A DNA stretch of 64,000 nucleotides, taken from NCBI RefSeq assembly GCF_024346375.1, contig NZ_JAGQCV010000007.1, positions 118,728-182,727 of the forward strand, written 5' to 3'. The stretch's first letter is position 1. The number at the start of each line of letters is the position of its first letter. Shown here piece by piece: positions 28,255-45,534 of the stretch. The stretch comes from Synechococcus sp. ATX 2A4. GTDB taxonomy: Bacteria; Cyanobacteriota; Cyanobacteriia; PCC-6307; Cyanobiaceae. The notes beneath the pieces are model-generated. The model did not search any database and was not told the origin of the DNA. It worked only from the letters and a program-made list of their open reading frames with translations. The position numbers and the translations under genes are program-made.

Positions 28255-28290
28255 CCCGCTGAAGTGGGGCGTGAACGATGGTGGCGGACC

Positions 28291-30014
<1,724 letters not shown>

Positions 30015-30172
30015 TCGTCTGCTGCGATCTGCGTCCTCAATCCACAGGTGCAGATCACTCCTTGAGTGGGTGCCCATCCCTGCTTGAGCTTGCAAGCCAT
30101 CCAGTCGCTGGAGCTGTCCTGCTGGTACCACTCCCCATTCGGTGCCATCCCCCTCTCGTCACTCCTTTTTGG

Positions 30173-30240
30173 TCACGGCGCTCTTCTGCTCACGGCGCCG
30201 AGCTGCTCACCTCGCAGAGCTGCTCACGGTGTTCCCTCCT
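30173..30240 (+). repeat. 17-bp tandem array between rpsT and tatD
   Basis: Units start at 30173, 30190, 30207 and 30224, each beginning TCAC. The first three end in (T/G)CTGC, with TCACGGCGC and TCACCTCGC variants. A degenerate match extends upstream to about 30156. Confidence 0.7.
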
Positions 30241-30287
30241 CCACGCCTCCTGTCCCGTCTACGCCGCCGCCCTTCCACGCCGCCGTC

Positions 30288-31106
30288 ATGACAGGCCAGC
30301 CCGCTCCAGCATTGATCGACAGCCACTGCCATCTGGTGTTTCGCAACTTTGAGCATGATCTCGAGGAGGTGATTCAGCGCTGGCGTCAAGCCGGGGTGGT
30401 CTCCCTGGTTCATGCGTGCGTCGAACCCGCCGAAATTCCGGCGATTCGCGCCCTTGCCGACCGCATCCCGGAGCTCCGCTATTCGGTGGGAGTGCATCCG
30501 CTCGACACCGAGCACTGGCAGGACGACACCCCTGCGGTGCTGCGCGCGGCGGCCTTGGCCGACCAGCGCGTCGTGGCGATCGGTGAGCTGGGGCTTGACG
30601 CCTTCCGCGCCACCAACCTTCAGGGCCAGCTCGACGTTTTGCGCCCACAGCTGGATCTGGCGGTGGAGCTGGATCTGCCAGTGATCATCCACTGCCGCGA
30701 TGCGGCCGAACCCATGCTGACCGAGCTGCGCGCCCGGCGGCGTGATGGCTGCTGTCCCCGCGGGGTGATGCACTGCTGGGGCGGCACCCCAGAAGAAATG
30801 GAGGGGTTTCTGGAGCTGGGGCTGCTGATCAGCTTCAGCGGCACCGTCACCTTCGCCAAAGCTGAAGCCACCCACGCCTGCGCCCGCCAGGTGCCCTCCG
30901 ATCGCTATCTGGTGGAAACCGATTGCCCCTTCCTGGCACCGGTACCCCGTCGGGGCAAGCGCAATGAGCCTGCTTTCGTGGCTTCAGTGGCCGAGCGAAT
31001 GGCTGCGTTACGCGGTGAAACCCTCACAGATGTGGCGGCTTGCAGCACCGCCAATGCGGTAGGCCTGTTTTGCCTTCCTGTGTCATCCATTCCCCAATGT
31101 GTATGA
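30288..31106 (+). CDS. tatD: TatD-family metal-dependent hydrolase
   Basis: A 272-residue TIM-barrel DNase-type protein with the metal ligands DSHCHL, IGELGLDAF (Glu), IIHCRDA, VMHCWGG and VETDCPFLAP. TatD enzymes are 3'-5' exonucleases or deoxyribonucleases linked to DNA repair. The frame is open about 220 bases further upstream, but that part is the tandem-repeat spacer, so I take the ATG at 30288. It lies before rpoBC1C2 with a 229-bp gap that probably holds the rpoB promoter. Confidence 0.88.
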   Translation: MTGQPAPALIDSHCHLVFRNFEHDLEEVIQRWRQAGVVSLVHACVEPAEIPAIRALADRIPELRYSVGVHPLDTEHWQDDTPAVLRAAALADQRVVAIGELGLDAFRATNLQGQLDVLRPQLDLAVELDLPVIIHCRDAAEPMLTELRARRRDGCCPRGVMHCWGGTPEEMEGFLELGLLISFSGTVTFAKAEATHACARQVPSDRYLVETDCPFLAPVPRRGKRNEPAFVASVAERMAALRGETLTDVAACSTANAVGLFCLPVSSIPQCV

Positions 31107-31335
31107 TGTTTTATTGGTCTGGCAGCGCGAGCGCTCCATTGTCGACGTCAGCAGTCTTGAACCGAGCTCCATAAGCCGGATTCCGGCAGGGCCGCTCCCT
31201 CCGGCTCCGCCCGCCTGAGCCGCTTTTCCCCCAGCGTTCAGGTCCGTTCATCCCCTGGAGCCGCCAAGGCTTCCTTCAAGCCGCTGACGTCGCCGTTCCA
31301 GGTCCCCCCTTCCCTTCCGTACTGCAGGTCCCCGC

Positions 31336-34300
31336 ATGAGCAGCGCGATCCAGGTCGCCAAGACCGCCACTTACCTGCCCGATCTCGTGGAGGTACAGAG
31401 GGCGAGCTTCAAATGGTTCCTGGAGAAAGGGCTGATCGAGGAGCTCGACAGCTTCTCCCCGATCACCGATTACACCGGCAAGCTGGAGCTGCATTTCGTC
31501 GGCGATCAATACCGGCTCAAGCGCCCCCGCCACGACGTGGAAGACGCCAAGCGTCGCGACGCCACGTTTGCCTCGCAGATGTATGTCACCTGCCGCCTGG
31601 TCAACAAGGAAACCGGCGAGATCAAGGAGCAGGAGGTCTTCATCGGCGAGCTCCCGCTGATGACCGAGCGCGGCACGTTCATCATCAACGGCGCTGAGCG
31701 CGTGATCGTCAACCAGATCGTGCGCAGCCCCGGTGTCTACTTCAAGGAAGAGCCCGACCCCAAGACCGGCCGCAAGACCTACAACGCCAGCGTCATCCCC
31801 AACCGCGGTGCCTGGCTGAAGTTTGAAACCGATAAGAACGAGTTGATGCACGTCCGGGTCGACAAGACCCGCAAGATCAATGCGCACGTGCTGATGCGGG
31901 CCATGGGCCTGTCGGATGTCGACGTGCTCGACAAGCTGCGGCACCCCGACTACTACCGCAAGACGATCGAAACAGCCACCAATGTCGAGCTGATCACCTC
32001 CCAGGATCAGGCACTGCTGGAGCTCTACAAGAAGCTCCGTCCGGGCGAACCCCCGTCGGTGAGCGGCGGTCAGCAGCTGCTGGATTCACGCTTCTTCGAT
32101 GCCAAGCGCTACGACCTTGGCCGCGTGGGCCGCTACAAGATCAACAAGAAGCTGCGCCTCACAGTCCCCGACGAAACACGGGTGCTCACCAAGGAGGAGC
32201 TGCTCTCCACCCTCGATTACCTGATCGGCCTGCAGCTCGGCCAGCCCGGCTACGAAGTCGACGACATCGATCACCTCGGCAACCGCCGTGTGCGCTCGGT
32301 GGGCGAACTGCTTCAGAACCAGGTGCGCGTGGGCCTCAACCGGCTCGAGCGGATCATCAAAGAGCGCATGACCGTCGGTGAAACTGAGTCGCTCACCCCG
32401 GCCCAGCTGGTGAACCCCAAGCCCCTGGTGGCGGCGATCAAGGAGTTCTTCGGCTCCAGCCAGCTCAGCCAGTTCATGGACCAGACCAACCCTCTGGCCG
32501 AGCTCACGCACAAGCGCCGCATCAGTGCCCTCGGCCCCGGTGGCCTCACGCGTGAGCGGGCCGGCTTCGCCGTGCGTGATATTCACCCCTCCCACTACGG
32601 CCGCATCTGCCCGATCGAAACACCGGAAGGGCCGAATGCCGGCCTGATCGGTTCGCTCGCCACCCACGCGCGGGTCAACGAATACGGCTTCATCGAAACA
32701 CCCTTCTGGCGTGTCCAAGACGGCATCGTCCTCAAGCAGAGCGACCCGATCTATCTCTCCGCCGACCTTGAAGACGAGTGCCGCGTGGCTCCAGGCGACG
32801 TGGCCACCGATGCCGAGGGCCGCATCCAGGCCGAGCTGATTCCGGTCCGCTACCGCCAGGACTTCGAGACCGTTCCCCCCGCCCAAGTTGACTACGTTCA
32901 GCTGTCGCCGGTGCAGGTGATCTCGGTGGCCACCTCCTTGATCCCCTTCCTCGAGCACGACGACGCCAACCGTGCCCTGATGGGCTCGAACATGCAGCGC
33001 CAGGCGGTGCCCCTGCTCCGGCCCGAGCGGCCGCTGGTAGGCACGGGCCTGGAAACCCAGGTGGCTCGCGACTCGGGCATGGTGCCGATCACCCGTGTCA
33101 ACGGTGTGGTCACCTTTGTGGATGCCACGGCCATCGTGATCCGCGATGTCGACGGCGTCGACCATCCCCATCTGCTGCAGAAGTATCAGCGCTCCAACCA
33201 GGACACCTGCTTGAACCAGCGGCCGATCGTCAAGCAGGGCGACGCCGTGATCGCCGGTCAGGTGCTGGCCAATGGATCCGCCTGCGAGGGCGGTGAGATC
33301 GCCCTGGGCCAGAACGTTCTGATCGCCTACATGCCCTGGGAGGGCTACAACTACGAAGACGCCATCCTGGTGAGCGAGCGGCTCGTGCAGGACGACCTCT
33401 ACACATCGGTGCACATCGAGAAGTATGAGATCGAGGCCCGCCAGACCAAGCTTGGGCCTGAGGAGATCACTCGGGAAATCCCGAACGTGGCGGAAGAAAG
33501 CCTCGGTAGCCTCGATGAGATGGGCATTATCCGCATCGGCGCGTATGTCGAATCGGGTGACATCCTCGTGGGCAAGGTGACACCCAAAGGCGAATCTGAT
33601 CAACCGCCGGAGGAGAAGCTGCTACGCGCGATCTTCGGCGAGAAAGCCCGCGACGTGCGCGACAACTCCCTGCGGGTGCCCAACACCGAACGGGGCCGTG
33701 TGGTGGATGTGCGCATCTACACCCGTGAGCAGGGCGATGAGCTGCCGCCGGGCGCGAACATGGTGGTGCGCGTCTATGTGGCGCAGCGCCGCAAGATCCA
33801 GGTTGGCGACAAGATGGCCGGCCGCCACGGCAACAAGGGCATCATCAGCCGGATTCTTCCCCGTGAAGACATGCCTTACCTGCCCGATGGCTCCCCCATC
33901 GACATCGTGCTCAATCCACTCGGCGTGCCCTCCCGGATGAACGTCGGGCAGGTGTTTGAGTGCCTGATGGGCTGGGCCTCCTCTCACCTGGGTTGCCGGG
34001 TGAAGGTGGTGCCCTTCGATGAAATGCACGGGGATGAAACCTCCAAGAACACCGTGCAGAAGTACCTGGAAGAAGCCGCCAAACAACCCGGCAAAGATTG
34101 GGTCTATGACCCCGAGAACCCCGGCAAGATCCAGCTGATCGATGGACGCACCGGCGAGAAGTTTGACCAACCGGTCACCGTGGGTTATGCCCACATCCTC
34201 AAGCTGGTGCACCTTGTCGATGACAAGATCCATGCCCGCTCCACCGGCCCCTACTCGCTCGTGACCCAGCAGCCCCTCGGCGGCAAAGCCCAGCAGGGCG

Positions 34301-34632
34301 GCCAGCGGCTCGGGGAAATGGAAGTCTGGGCGCTTGAGGCCTATGGCGCCGCTTACACGCTGCAGGAACTGCTCACCGTCAAATCCGACGACATGCAGGG
34401 CCGCAATGAGGCGCTCAACGCCATCGTCAAAGGCAAGCCCATTCCTCGCCCCGGCACGCCTGAGTCGTTCAAGGTGCTGATGCGCGAGCTTCAGTCCCTG
34501 GGCCTGGACATCGCGGTGTACACCGACGAAGGCGTCGAGGTTGACCTCATGCAAGACGTCAACCCTCGCCGCAGCACCCCCAACCGGCCCACCTACGAGT
34601 CGCTCGGCGTCGCGGATTTCGACGACGACTGA
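31336..34632 (+). CDS. rpoB: RNA polymerase subunit beta
   Basis: A 1098-residue beta subunit with standard landmarks: [27 protein letters not shown] region early on, the rifampicin region [20 protein letters not shown], the conserved [18 protein letters not shown], and the C-terminal [20 protein letters not shown] clamp segment. Length is typical for cyanobacteria, which lack the large insertions of E. coli RpoB. It is first of rpoB-rpoC1-rpoC2; no ribosomal protein operon precedes it here. Confidence 0.98.
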   Translation: MSSAIQVAKTATYLPDLVEVQRASFKWFLEKGLIEELDSFSPITDYTGKLELHFVGDQYRLKRPRHDVEDAKRRDATFASQMYVTCRLVNKETGEIKEQEVFIGELPLMTERGTFIINGAERVIVNQIVRSPGVYFKEEPDPKTGRKTYNASVIPNRGAWLKFETDKNELMHVRVDKTRKINAHVLMRAMGLSDVDVLDKLRHPDYYRKTIETATNVELITSQDQALLELYKKLRPGEPPSVSGGQQLLDSRFFDAKRYDLGRVGRYKINKKLRLTVPDETRVLTKEELLSTLDYLIGLQLGQPGYEVDDIDHLGNRRVRSVGELLQNQVRVGLNRLERIIKERMTVGETESLTPAQLVNPKPLVAAIKEFFGSSQLSQFMDQTNPLAELTHKRRISALGPGGLTRERAGFAVRDIHPSHYGRICPIETPEGPNAGLIGSLATHARVNEYGFIETPFWRVQDGIVLKQSDPIYLSADLEDECRVAPGDVATDAEGRIQAELIPVRYRQDFETVPPAQVDYVQLSPVQVISVATSLIPFLEHDDANRALMGSNMQRQAVPLLRPERPLVGTGLETQVARDSGMVPITRVNGVVTFVDATAIVIRDVDGVDHPHLLQKYQRSNQDTCLNQRPIVKQGDAVIAGQVLANGSACEGGEIALGQNVLIAYMPWEGYNYEDAILVSERLVQDDLYTSVHIEKYEIEARQTKLGPEEITREIPNVAEESLGSLDEMGIIRIGAYVESGDILVGKVTPKGESDQPPEEKLLRAIFGEKARDVRDNSLRVPNTERGRVVDVRIYTREQGDELPPGANMVVRVYVAQRRKIQVGDKMAGRHGNKGIISRILPREDMPYLPDGSPIDIVLNPLGVPSRMNVGQVFECLMGWASSHLGCRVKVVPFDEMHGDETSKNTVQKYLEEAAKQPGKDWVYDPENPGKIQLIDGRTGEKFDQPVTVGYAHILKLVHLVDDKIHARSTGPYSLVTQQPLGGKAQQGGQRLGEMEVWALEAYGAAYTLQELLTVKSDDMQGRNEALNAIVKGKPIPRPGTPESFKVLMRELQSLGLDIAVYTDEGVEVDLMQDVNPRRSTPNRPTYESLGVADFDDD

Positions 34633-34686
34633 AGATCCACGCCTGATCTGTTCCGTATCCCTTGACGTCCGCGCGACACCCCGGCC

Positions 34687-40723
<6,037 letters not shown>

Positions 40724-40727
40724 TTCC

Positions 40728-40886
40728 ATGGTTCTCCAACCCCCGATCGTCCCGCAGCGCCGCCTGCCGCGCTTCGGCTTTCACCACCACACCGAGTTGT
40801 TCAACGGCCGCCTGGCCATGCTGGGATTCATCGCCCTGCTCGCTGTGGAGTGGAAGCTGGGTCACGGCCTGCTGGTGTGGCCCTGA
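40728..40886 (+). CDS. hli: High-light-inducible protein (one-helix LHC-like)
   Basis: A 52-residue protein with the HLI signature [20 protein letters not shown]: Glu, Asn and Arg for chlorophyll and ion-pair contacts in one membrane helix. HLI proteins bind chlorophyll and carotenoid and protect photosystem II assembly under excess light. It starts four bases after rpoC2 stops and its 3' end overlaps the rlmN start by ten bases, so it seems to be translated from the RNA polymerase mRNA. Its position links a stress gene to housekeeping transcription. Confidence 0.88.
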   Translation: MVLQPPIVPQRRLPRFGFHHHTELFNGRLAMLGFIALLAVEWKLGHGLLVWP

Positions 40887-41956
40887 CGGCCCCTCCCGCA
40901 GTTCCCTTGCTGGGCCTCAAGCTTGAGGCCCTGGAAGCCTGGGCGGTGGCCCAGGGCCAACCTTCCTTCCGAGGCCGCCAGCTCCACGAGTGGATCTACG
41001 CGAAGGGCGCACGGCGTTTTGCCGATGTCACTGTGCTGCCGAAGCTCTGGCGCCAGCAGCTCTGTGGTGAGGCCGCCCCCGAGCTGCCTGATCCAATCGG
41101 CCGTTCACGCGAGCTGCTGCGCAGCGTGGCCAGCGATGGCACCACCAAGCTGTTGCTCGCCACTGCCGATGGGCTGAGCCTCGAAACAGTGGGCATCCCC
41201 AGCAGTGACCGGCTCACGGTCTGTGTCTCCAGTCAGGTGGGATGCCCGATGGCCTGCCGCTTCTGCGCCACCGGTAAAGCCGGCCTTGATCGTTCGCTGG
41301 CGGTGCACGAAATTGTTGATCAGGTGCTCACGGTGCGCGAGGTGATGGGGGAGCGCCCCAGCCATGTGGTGTTCATGGGCATGGGCGAACCGCTGCTCAA
41401 CATCGAGGCCGTGCTCGGTGCGATCGATTGCCTCTGCACCGATCTCGGCATGGCCCAACGCCAGATCACGCTCAGCACCGTCGGGGTCCCCCAGACGTTG
41501 CCGCAACTGGCCGAACGGGCGCTCGAACGGCTCGGGCGCGCCCAGTTCACCCTGGCGGTGAGCCTGCATGCGCCTGATCAGTCGCTGCGGGAGCAGCTGA
41601 TTCCTACAGCCCGTGCCTATCCCCTTGAACGGCTGTTGGAGGATTGCCGCCGCTACGTGGCTCTCACGGGAAGGCGTGTGAGCTTCGAATACATCCTGTT
41701 GGGTGGGCTCAACGACCATCCGCGGCAGGCGGTGGCTCTCGCCCAGTTGCTGCGTGGTTTCCAGAGCCACGTGAATCTCATCCCTTACAACCCGATTGAG
41801 GAGGAGGAGTTCCAGCGCCCCAGCCCGGAGCGGGTCGAGGCCTTCCGGCGCGCCCTCCAAGATCGGCACGTGGCCGTGAGCGTGAGGGCCAGCCGGGGCC
41901 TGGATCAAGACGCGGCCTGCGGCCAGCTGCGGCGACGGTTGACGCCGGCGGGCTGA
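40877..41956 (+). CDS. rlmN: 23S rRNA/tRNA adenine-C2 methyltransferase RlmN
   Basis: A 359-residue radical SAM enzyme. It has the 4Fe-4S motif CPMACRFC, an upstream substrate domain ([14 protein letters not shown]), MGMGEPLLN, and the C-terminal AACGQL loop with the methyl-carrying catalytic Cys. It methylates A2503 of 23S rRNA and A37 of some tRNAs. I prefer the GTG at 40877, within the HLI stop region, over the GTG at 40850, which would add nine residues. It is the last gene of the rpo cluster. Confidence 0.93.
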   Translation: MALTAPPAVPLLGLKLEALEAWAVAQGQPSFRGRQLHEWIYAKGARRFADVTVLPKLWRQQLCGEAAPELPDPIGRSRELLRSVASDGTTKLLLATADGLSLETVGIPSSDRLTVCVSSQVGCPMACRFCATGKAGLDRSLAVHEIVDQVLTVREVMGERPSHVVFMGMGEPLLNIEAVLGAIDCLCTDLGMAQRQITLSTVGVPQTLPQLAERALERLGRAQFTLAVSLHAPDQSLREQLIPTARAYPLERLLEDCRRYVALTGRRVSFEYILLGGLNDHPRQAVALAQLLRGFQSHVNLIPYNPIEEEEFQRPSPERVEAFRRALQDRHVAVSVRASRGLDQDAACGQLRRRLTPAG

Positions 41957-42032
41957 GGCCATTCACCTGCGGCGCGCGGCTGACCCAGTCCCACTGCCGT
42001 CAGCCACCCGAGAAGTGAGATCCACTCACCGC

Positions 42033-43319
42033 TCAGGTGGCATCGCGGGATGGATCGAACGCCCCGCGGGCTTCCGCTTCGTTCCAAGGTGTAAGGCGAA
42101 GCATCAGCAGGAAGGCCGGCAGCGCTGCCGCCACGGTGAACAGGAAGAACAGTCCCCATCCCGCCCGCTCGGCCACGAGCCCGGCCGGTGCCGCCAGCAC
42201 CGAGCGGCTCATGGCGTAGACGCCGGAGAACAGGGCGTACTGGGTGGCGGAGAAGCGCGGATTGCAGAGGCTCATCAGCAGGGCCACGAACACGGCGCCC
42301 ACCATGCCGCCGGAGAGATTCTCCAGGCTCACCGCCGTGATCAGCCCCGCCAGACCACCACCGAACTGGGCGAGCGCCCAGTAGCTGAGGTTGCCGAGCG
42401 CCCCGGCGACGGCGAACAGCCACAGGGAGCGGTTCATGCCCAGCCGGCTGAACAGCACGCCCCCCAGCACCGTGCCCGCCATCGTGGCGGCCACCGCCCA
42501 GCCGCCTTGCACCAGGCCGATATCGGCAGGGGTGAAGCCCTTGCTGGTCAGAAACGGGATCGCCATGGCGCTGAGCAGGCCATCGGGCCAGCGATAGAGC
42601 AGTACCAGAAGCAACAGTTGCCAGGAGCGGTTCGGCCCGCTGCGCCGCAGGAATTCACGGGCGGGTCCCAGCACCGCCTGGCGCAGGCTGGTGACGGGAT
42701 GCTCGATGGCAGGCAGCCGAGGCGCCGTCAATGTGAACGGCAGCATGGCGGCGATCAGCACTGCCGAGCCGAGAAAAGCCGCCGGCCAGCCGAAGCGCCC
42801 GGCCAGCAGGAATCCCCCTGCCCCCACCGCCAGCATCGCCGCCCGGTAGCCCAGCGAGGCGGCGGCCGCACCGGGCCCCCGCTCCAGTTCCGGCAGCAGG
42901 TCGGTGCGGTACGCATCGACGGCGATGTCCTGGGTGGCGCTGCAGATGGCCAGCAGCAGTGCCATCACGCCGATGGCGGCGAGGCTGGCGGCATCGGTGC
43001 TCGGCCGCAGCAGCGCCATCGCCGCGGTGACCACCACCAACACCAGTTGCAGCAGCACCAGCCAGCCCCGGCGCCGGTCGGGCCAGGGGATCGGCCAGCG
43101 ATCCAGCAACGGCGCCCAGAACAGCTTCAGGGTGTAGGGCAGCTCAGCCAGGGGAATCAGGCCGATCAACGCCAGCGGCACCTGGCTGGCGCTGAGCCAG
43201 CCCTGCAGCAGGCGGCTGCCCACCATGTAGGGAGCACCGCTCGCCACACCGGCGGCCGCCACGGCCACAAGCCGGCGCCAGGACGAAACGGTGGGCACAG
43301 GACTGGAAACAGGCGGCAA
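42033..43319 (-). CDS. MFS transporter, AmpG-like
   Basis: A 428-residue protein with 12 predicted hydrophobic helices. It shows the AmpG-group motifs near helix 2-3 (KLFWAPLLDRW) and SATQDIAVDAYRTDLL in helix 4-5. AmpG imports muropeptides during peptidoglycan recycling; related members transport other solutes such as acetyl-CoA or sugars. Cyanobacterial substrates are not established. It is transcribed opposite to its neighbours, and its start region is next to a small membrane gene read divergently. Confidence 0.8.
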   Translation of the reverse strand: MPPVSSPVPTVSSWRRLVAVAAAGVASGAPYMVGSRLLQGWLSASQVPLALIGLIPLAELPYTLKLFWAPLLDRWPIPWPDRRRGWLVLLQLVLVVVTAAMALLRPSTDAASLAAIGVMALLLAICSATQDIAVDAYRTDLLPELERGPGAAAASLGYRAAMLAVGAGGFLLAGRFGWPAAFLGSAVLIAAMLPFTLTAPRLPAIEHPVTSLRQAVLGPAREFLRRSGPNRSWQLLLLVLLYRWPDGLLSAMAIPFLTSKGFTPADIGLVQGGWAVAATMAGTVLGGVLFSRLGMNRSLWLFAVAGALGNLSYWALAQFGGGLAGLITAVSLENLSGGMVGAVFVALLMSLCNPRFSATQYALFSGVYAMSRSVLAAPAGLVAERAGWGLFFLFTVAAALPAFLLMLRLTPWNEAEARGAFDPSRDAT

Positions 43320-43358
43320 GGGTCCCGTTCACGACTGGCCGAACCCTATGCCTTCAGA

Positions 43359-43508
43359 ATGCCAACACCACCAGGATTTTCCGTGTCGTTCTTTCGTTCC
43401 ACCCTGCTCCCGGCCGGCATCGTGCTGCTTTTTGGCCTGGCCCTGTTCGCCGTGAGTGCGAGGATCTGGCTGCCCGGCGACATGGCAGCGCCGGCGCCGA
43501 TTGGATAA
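43359..43508 (+). CDS. Small single-helix membrane protein
   Basis: A 49-residue frame with one hydrophobic helix (LLPAGIVLLFGLALFAVSA) followed by a short polar end (RIWLPGDMAAPAPIG). I believe this to be a conserved picocyanobacterial protein of unknown role, but only the helix and the clean start/stop support it here. It lies between the divergent AmpG-like transporter and the HEAT protein. Confidence 0.5.
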   Translation: MPTPPGFSVSFFRSTLLPAGIVLLFGLALFAVSARIWLPGDMAAPAPIG

Positions 43509-43531
43509 GGAGGGGCGCTTTGGTGCCCATT

Positions 43532-43573
43532 GATGACGGTGCCAATGGATGACGGTGACCATGGATGACGAGG
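43532..43573 (+). repeat. 16-bp tandem repeat at the HEAT gene start
   Basis: GATGACGGTG or GATGACGAGG starts at 43532, 43548 and 43564, period 16, with a partial unit before it. Two candidate ATG starts of the next gene (43549, 43561) lie inside. An AAGGAGGGG element sits at 43507-43515, too far upstream to serve them, as if duplications had pushed it away. Confidence 0.65.
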
Positions 43574-44376
43574 TCAGCAGCGAATCCGTGCCGCCGTTCT
43601 CCAGGAGCCCGGCGGAGCTGGCGTTTGATCCGGAGCTGCTGGCCGGGGAGCTGGCCCAGGAGCTGGCCCTTGATCCGCTTGATGCGATCGACACGCTTGA
43701 GCCCGGCCAGGGCGACATTGCCGCTGAGTGCGATCTGGGCCTGGAGTTGCTGGCCGGCGGCCACGACCAGCGCATGCAGGGCCTGCGCATCTTCTGCGAA
43801 CACCGCGACCCCCGTGCCGTGCCACGGCTGTTGCCCCTGCTGGCTTCCACCTGCCCGATCCTGCGGATGAGCACGGTGTACGCCCTGGGCCGCAACCCCG
43901 ATCCGCGGGCCGTGGAGCCCCTGCTGGCCCTCCTTCAGGACGACGCCAACGGCTATGTGCGCAAGGCGGTGGCCTGGAGCCTGGGCAATTACCCGGAAGC
44001 CCCGGTGCTCAACCCCTTGATCCGCGCGCTTCAGCTCGACATTGCCGCCGTGCGCCTGTGGGCGGCCGGGTCGCTGGCGGATGCTGGCAGTACGGGAGCG
44101 GCCAAGGCGGATCAGGCGGCCGCCCAGCTTCTGCTGAGTCTGCGCATCGACAGTGAGCCGGTGGTGCGCAGCAACAGCGCCTGGTCCCTCGGCCGCCTGT
44201 ACGACCATCTCGTGCCGCCGCGCCAGTCGGAGCTGGTGGGTGTGCTGGTGGAGGTGTTGCTCCACGACAACGACGCCACCGTGCGGGACGAAGCCCGGGT
44301 GGCCCTGGAGCAACTGGAAGATCCTTCGGTGCTCGAACGGTTGCAGACGCTGGTCGATGAGGGGCTGCTCAGCTGA
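43549..44376 (+). CDS. HEAT-repeat protein (PBS-lyase-like)
   Basis: A 275-residue (or 271 from the ATG at 43561) alpha-solenoid with consecutive HEAT-like units, for example ILRMSTVYALGRNPDPRAVEPLL, VRKAVAWSLGNYPEAPVLNPL and VRSNSAWSLGRLYDH. The style resembles phycobilisome lyase/isomerase and NblB proteins. It lacks nearby phycobilisome genes, so a role in phycobilin handling is only a possibility; scaffold functions are equally likely. The 5' end contains a 16-bp tandem repeat that makes the start ambiguous. Confidence 0.72.
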   Translation: MTVTMDDEVSSESVPPFSRSPAELAFDPELLAGELAQELALDPLDAIDTLEPGQGDIAAECDLGLELLAGGHDQRMQGLRIFCEHRDPRAVPRLLPLLASTCPILRMSTVYALGRNPDPRAVEPLLALLQDDANGYVRKAVAWSLGNYPEAPVLNPLIRALQLDIAAVRLWAAGSLADAGSTGAAKADQAAAQLLLSLRIDSEPVVRSNSAWSLGRLYDHLVPPRQSELVGVLVEVLLHDNDATVRDEARVALEQLEDPSVLERLQTLVDEGLLS

Positions 44377-44432
44377 GCAGCCGCACGGTTTGACCGATCC
44401 GGTTAGCATCCGGCCACGCTTTCTGCCGCAGG

Positions 44433-44645
44433 ATGGCCCAGCACACCATCCGATTTCGCATCCACCCCGACGGCACCGTTGAGGAGCTGGTCCAGGGATT
44501 TCGTGGTGAGGGCTGCCAGCAGCTGACCGAGCGGATCGAATCCAGCCTCGGCAGCGTTCAGCAACGCACCAGCACGGCGGAAGCCTTTTTGAGCCAGGTC
44601 CAGACCACCTCGGCGGCTTTGCCGGTCGAGCAGCGTTCCGCCTGA
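44433..44645 (+). CDS. DUF2997 protein
   Basis: A 70-residue protein starting with a beta strand (HTIRFRIHPDGTVEELVQGF) and followed by a helix with GEGCQQLTERIESSLG. This is the DUF2997 pattern. The family is nearly always next to Ycf35/DUF1257, as here (26-bp gap). Function is unknown; conservation across cyanobacteria and some plastids suggests a photosynthesis-related or cofactor role. Confidence 0.8.
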   Translation: MAQHTIRFRIHPDGTVEELVQGFRGEGCQQLTERIESSLGSVQQRTSTAEAFLSQVQTTSAALPVEQRSA

Positions 44646-44671
44646 ACCCTTCACCGTTCGCCCCCGTTTCG

Positions 44672-45064
44672 ATGTCGCACTTCAGCACCGTCAAGACCGA
44701 GCTCCGCGACCGTGATGCCCTGCTCGGCGCCTTACGTGATCTCGGCCATGAGCCCGATTCGAGCGAGCGCCCAGTGCGCGGCTACCGCGGCCAGACTGTG
44801 CTCGCCGAGCTCTGCGTGGCTCAGACCGGTGGTGGCGACATCGGTTTCCGCTGGAATGCCACCAGCAACAGCTATGAGCTCGTGACCGATCTGGATCTGT
44901 GGAAGCAGCCCGTGCCGGTGGAGCGTTTCCTGGCGCAGGTCACCCAGCGCTACGCGTTGCGTTCCATCCTCGCCGCTTCTGTAGCGGAAGGCTTCCAGGT
45001 CACCGAGCAGATCCAGGCCGTTGACGGCACCATTGAGCTGGTCGTGTCCCGCTGGGACGCCTGA
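44672..45064 (+). CDS. ycf35: Ycf35 / DUF1257 protein
   Basis: A 130-residue protein beginning MSHFSTVKTELRDRDALLGALRDLG, with IGFRWN and YELVTDLDLW segments and ending VDGTIELVVSRW. These are typical of DUF1257, encoded as ycf35 in red-algal plastids. Function is unknown. It lies between DUF2997 and a ferredoxin, an arrangement kept in many cyanobacteria that hints at a common redox-linked process. Confidence 0.88.
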   Translation: MSHFSTVKTELRDRDALLGALRDLGHEPDSSERPVRGYRGQTVLAELCVAQTGGGDIGFRWNATSNSYELVTDLDLWKQPVPVERFLAQVTQRYALRSILAASVAEGFQVTEQIQAVDGTIELVVSRWDA

Positions 45065-45068
45065 ATCC

Positions 45069-45506
45069 GTGTCGCCTGAATGGGCCGAGTCCGCCGCCGT
45101 CGCCGCTGACGGCGCCGCTGGTGCCGCTGACCCTTCGCTCGCCTTCACGGCCGAAGCCACAGCGCGGCCAGTGGCCAGTGGCCACGAACCGTTGCTGGGT
45201 GGGCGCCTGCGTCAGCGAGCCGTCTGGGTGGATGAAGCCGTCTGCATCGGCTGCCGCTATTGCGCCCATGTGGCCGGCAACACGTTTCTGGTGGAACCTC
45301 TGTGGGGACGCTCCCGCGCCATCCGCCAGGACGGGGACACCACCGAGACGATCCAGGAAGCGATCGACACCTGCCCGGTCGACTGCATCCACTGGGTGGC
45401 CTATGAGGAGATCCCTGCGCTCGAGGAGCAGCTGCGCCATCAGGAGCTTCACCCCCTCGGTCTGCCCTGCGCGGCGCGGGTGAAGCGCACCCTGCCGCGG
45501 CCCTGA
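45069..45506 (+). CDS. Single-cluster 4Fe-4S ferredoxin
   Basis: A 145-residue protein starting with GTG, four bases after ycf35. An Ala-rich N-terminal region precedes a ferredoxin domain with CIGCRYC and the distant Cys in DTCPVDCIHW. These supply four ligands for one 4Fe-4S cluster. It is likely an electron carrier for the neighbouring DUF2997/Ycf35 pathway or for a plastid-type reductase. The N-terminal 50 residues are low complexity. Confidence 0.85.
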   Translation: MSPEWAESAAVAADGAAGAADPSLAFTAEATARPVASGHEPLLGGRLRQRAVWVDEAVCIGCRYCAHVAGNTFLVEPLWGRSRAIRQDGDTTETIQEAIDTCPVDCIHWVAYEEIPALEEQLRHQELHPLGLPCAARVKRTLPRP

Positions 45507-45534
45507 TCCCTCCACCCCACCCGCCCCAGCTCCG

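Noticed and set aside
42015..43508. 497-codon + strand frame opposite the AmpG-like gene
   Set aside because: Only its last 49 codons (from 43359) look like a protein; the rest is a Gln/Arg/His-rich shadow of the transporter.
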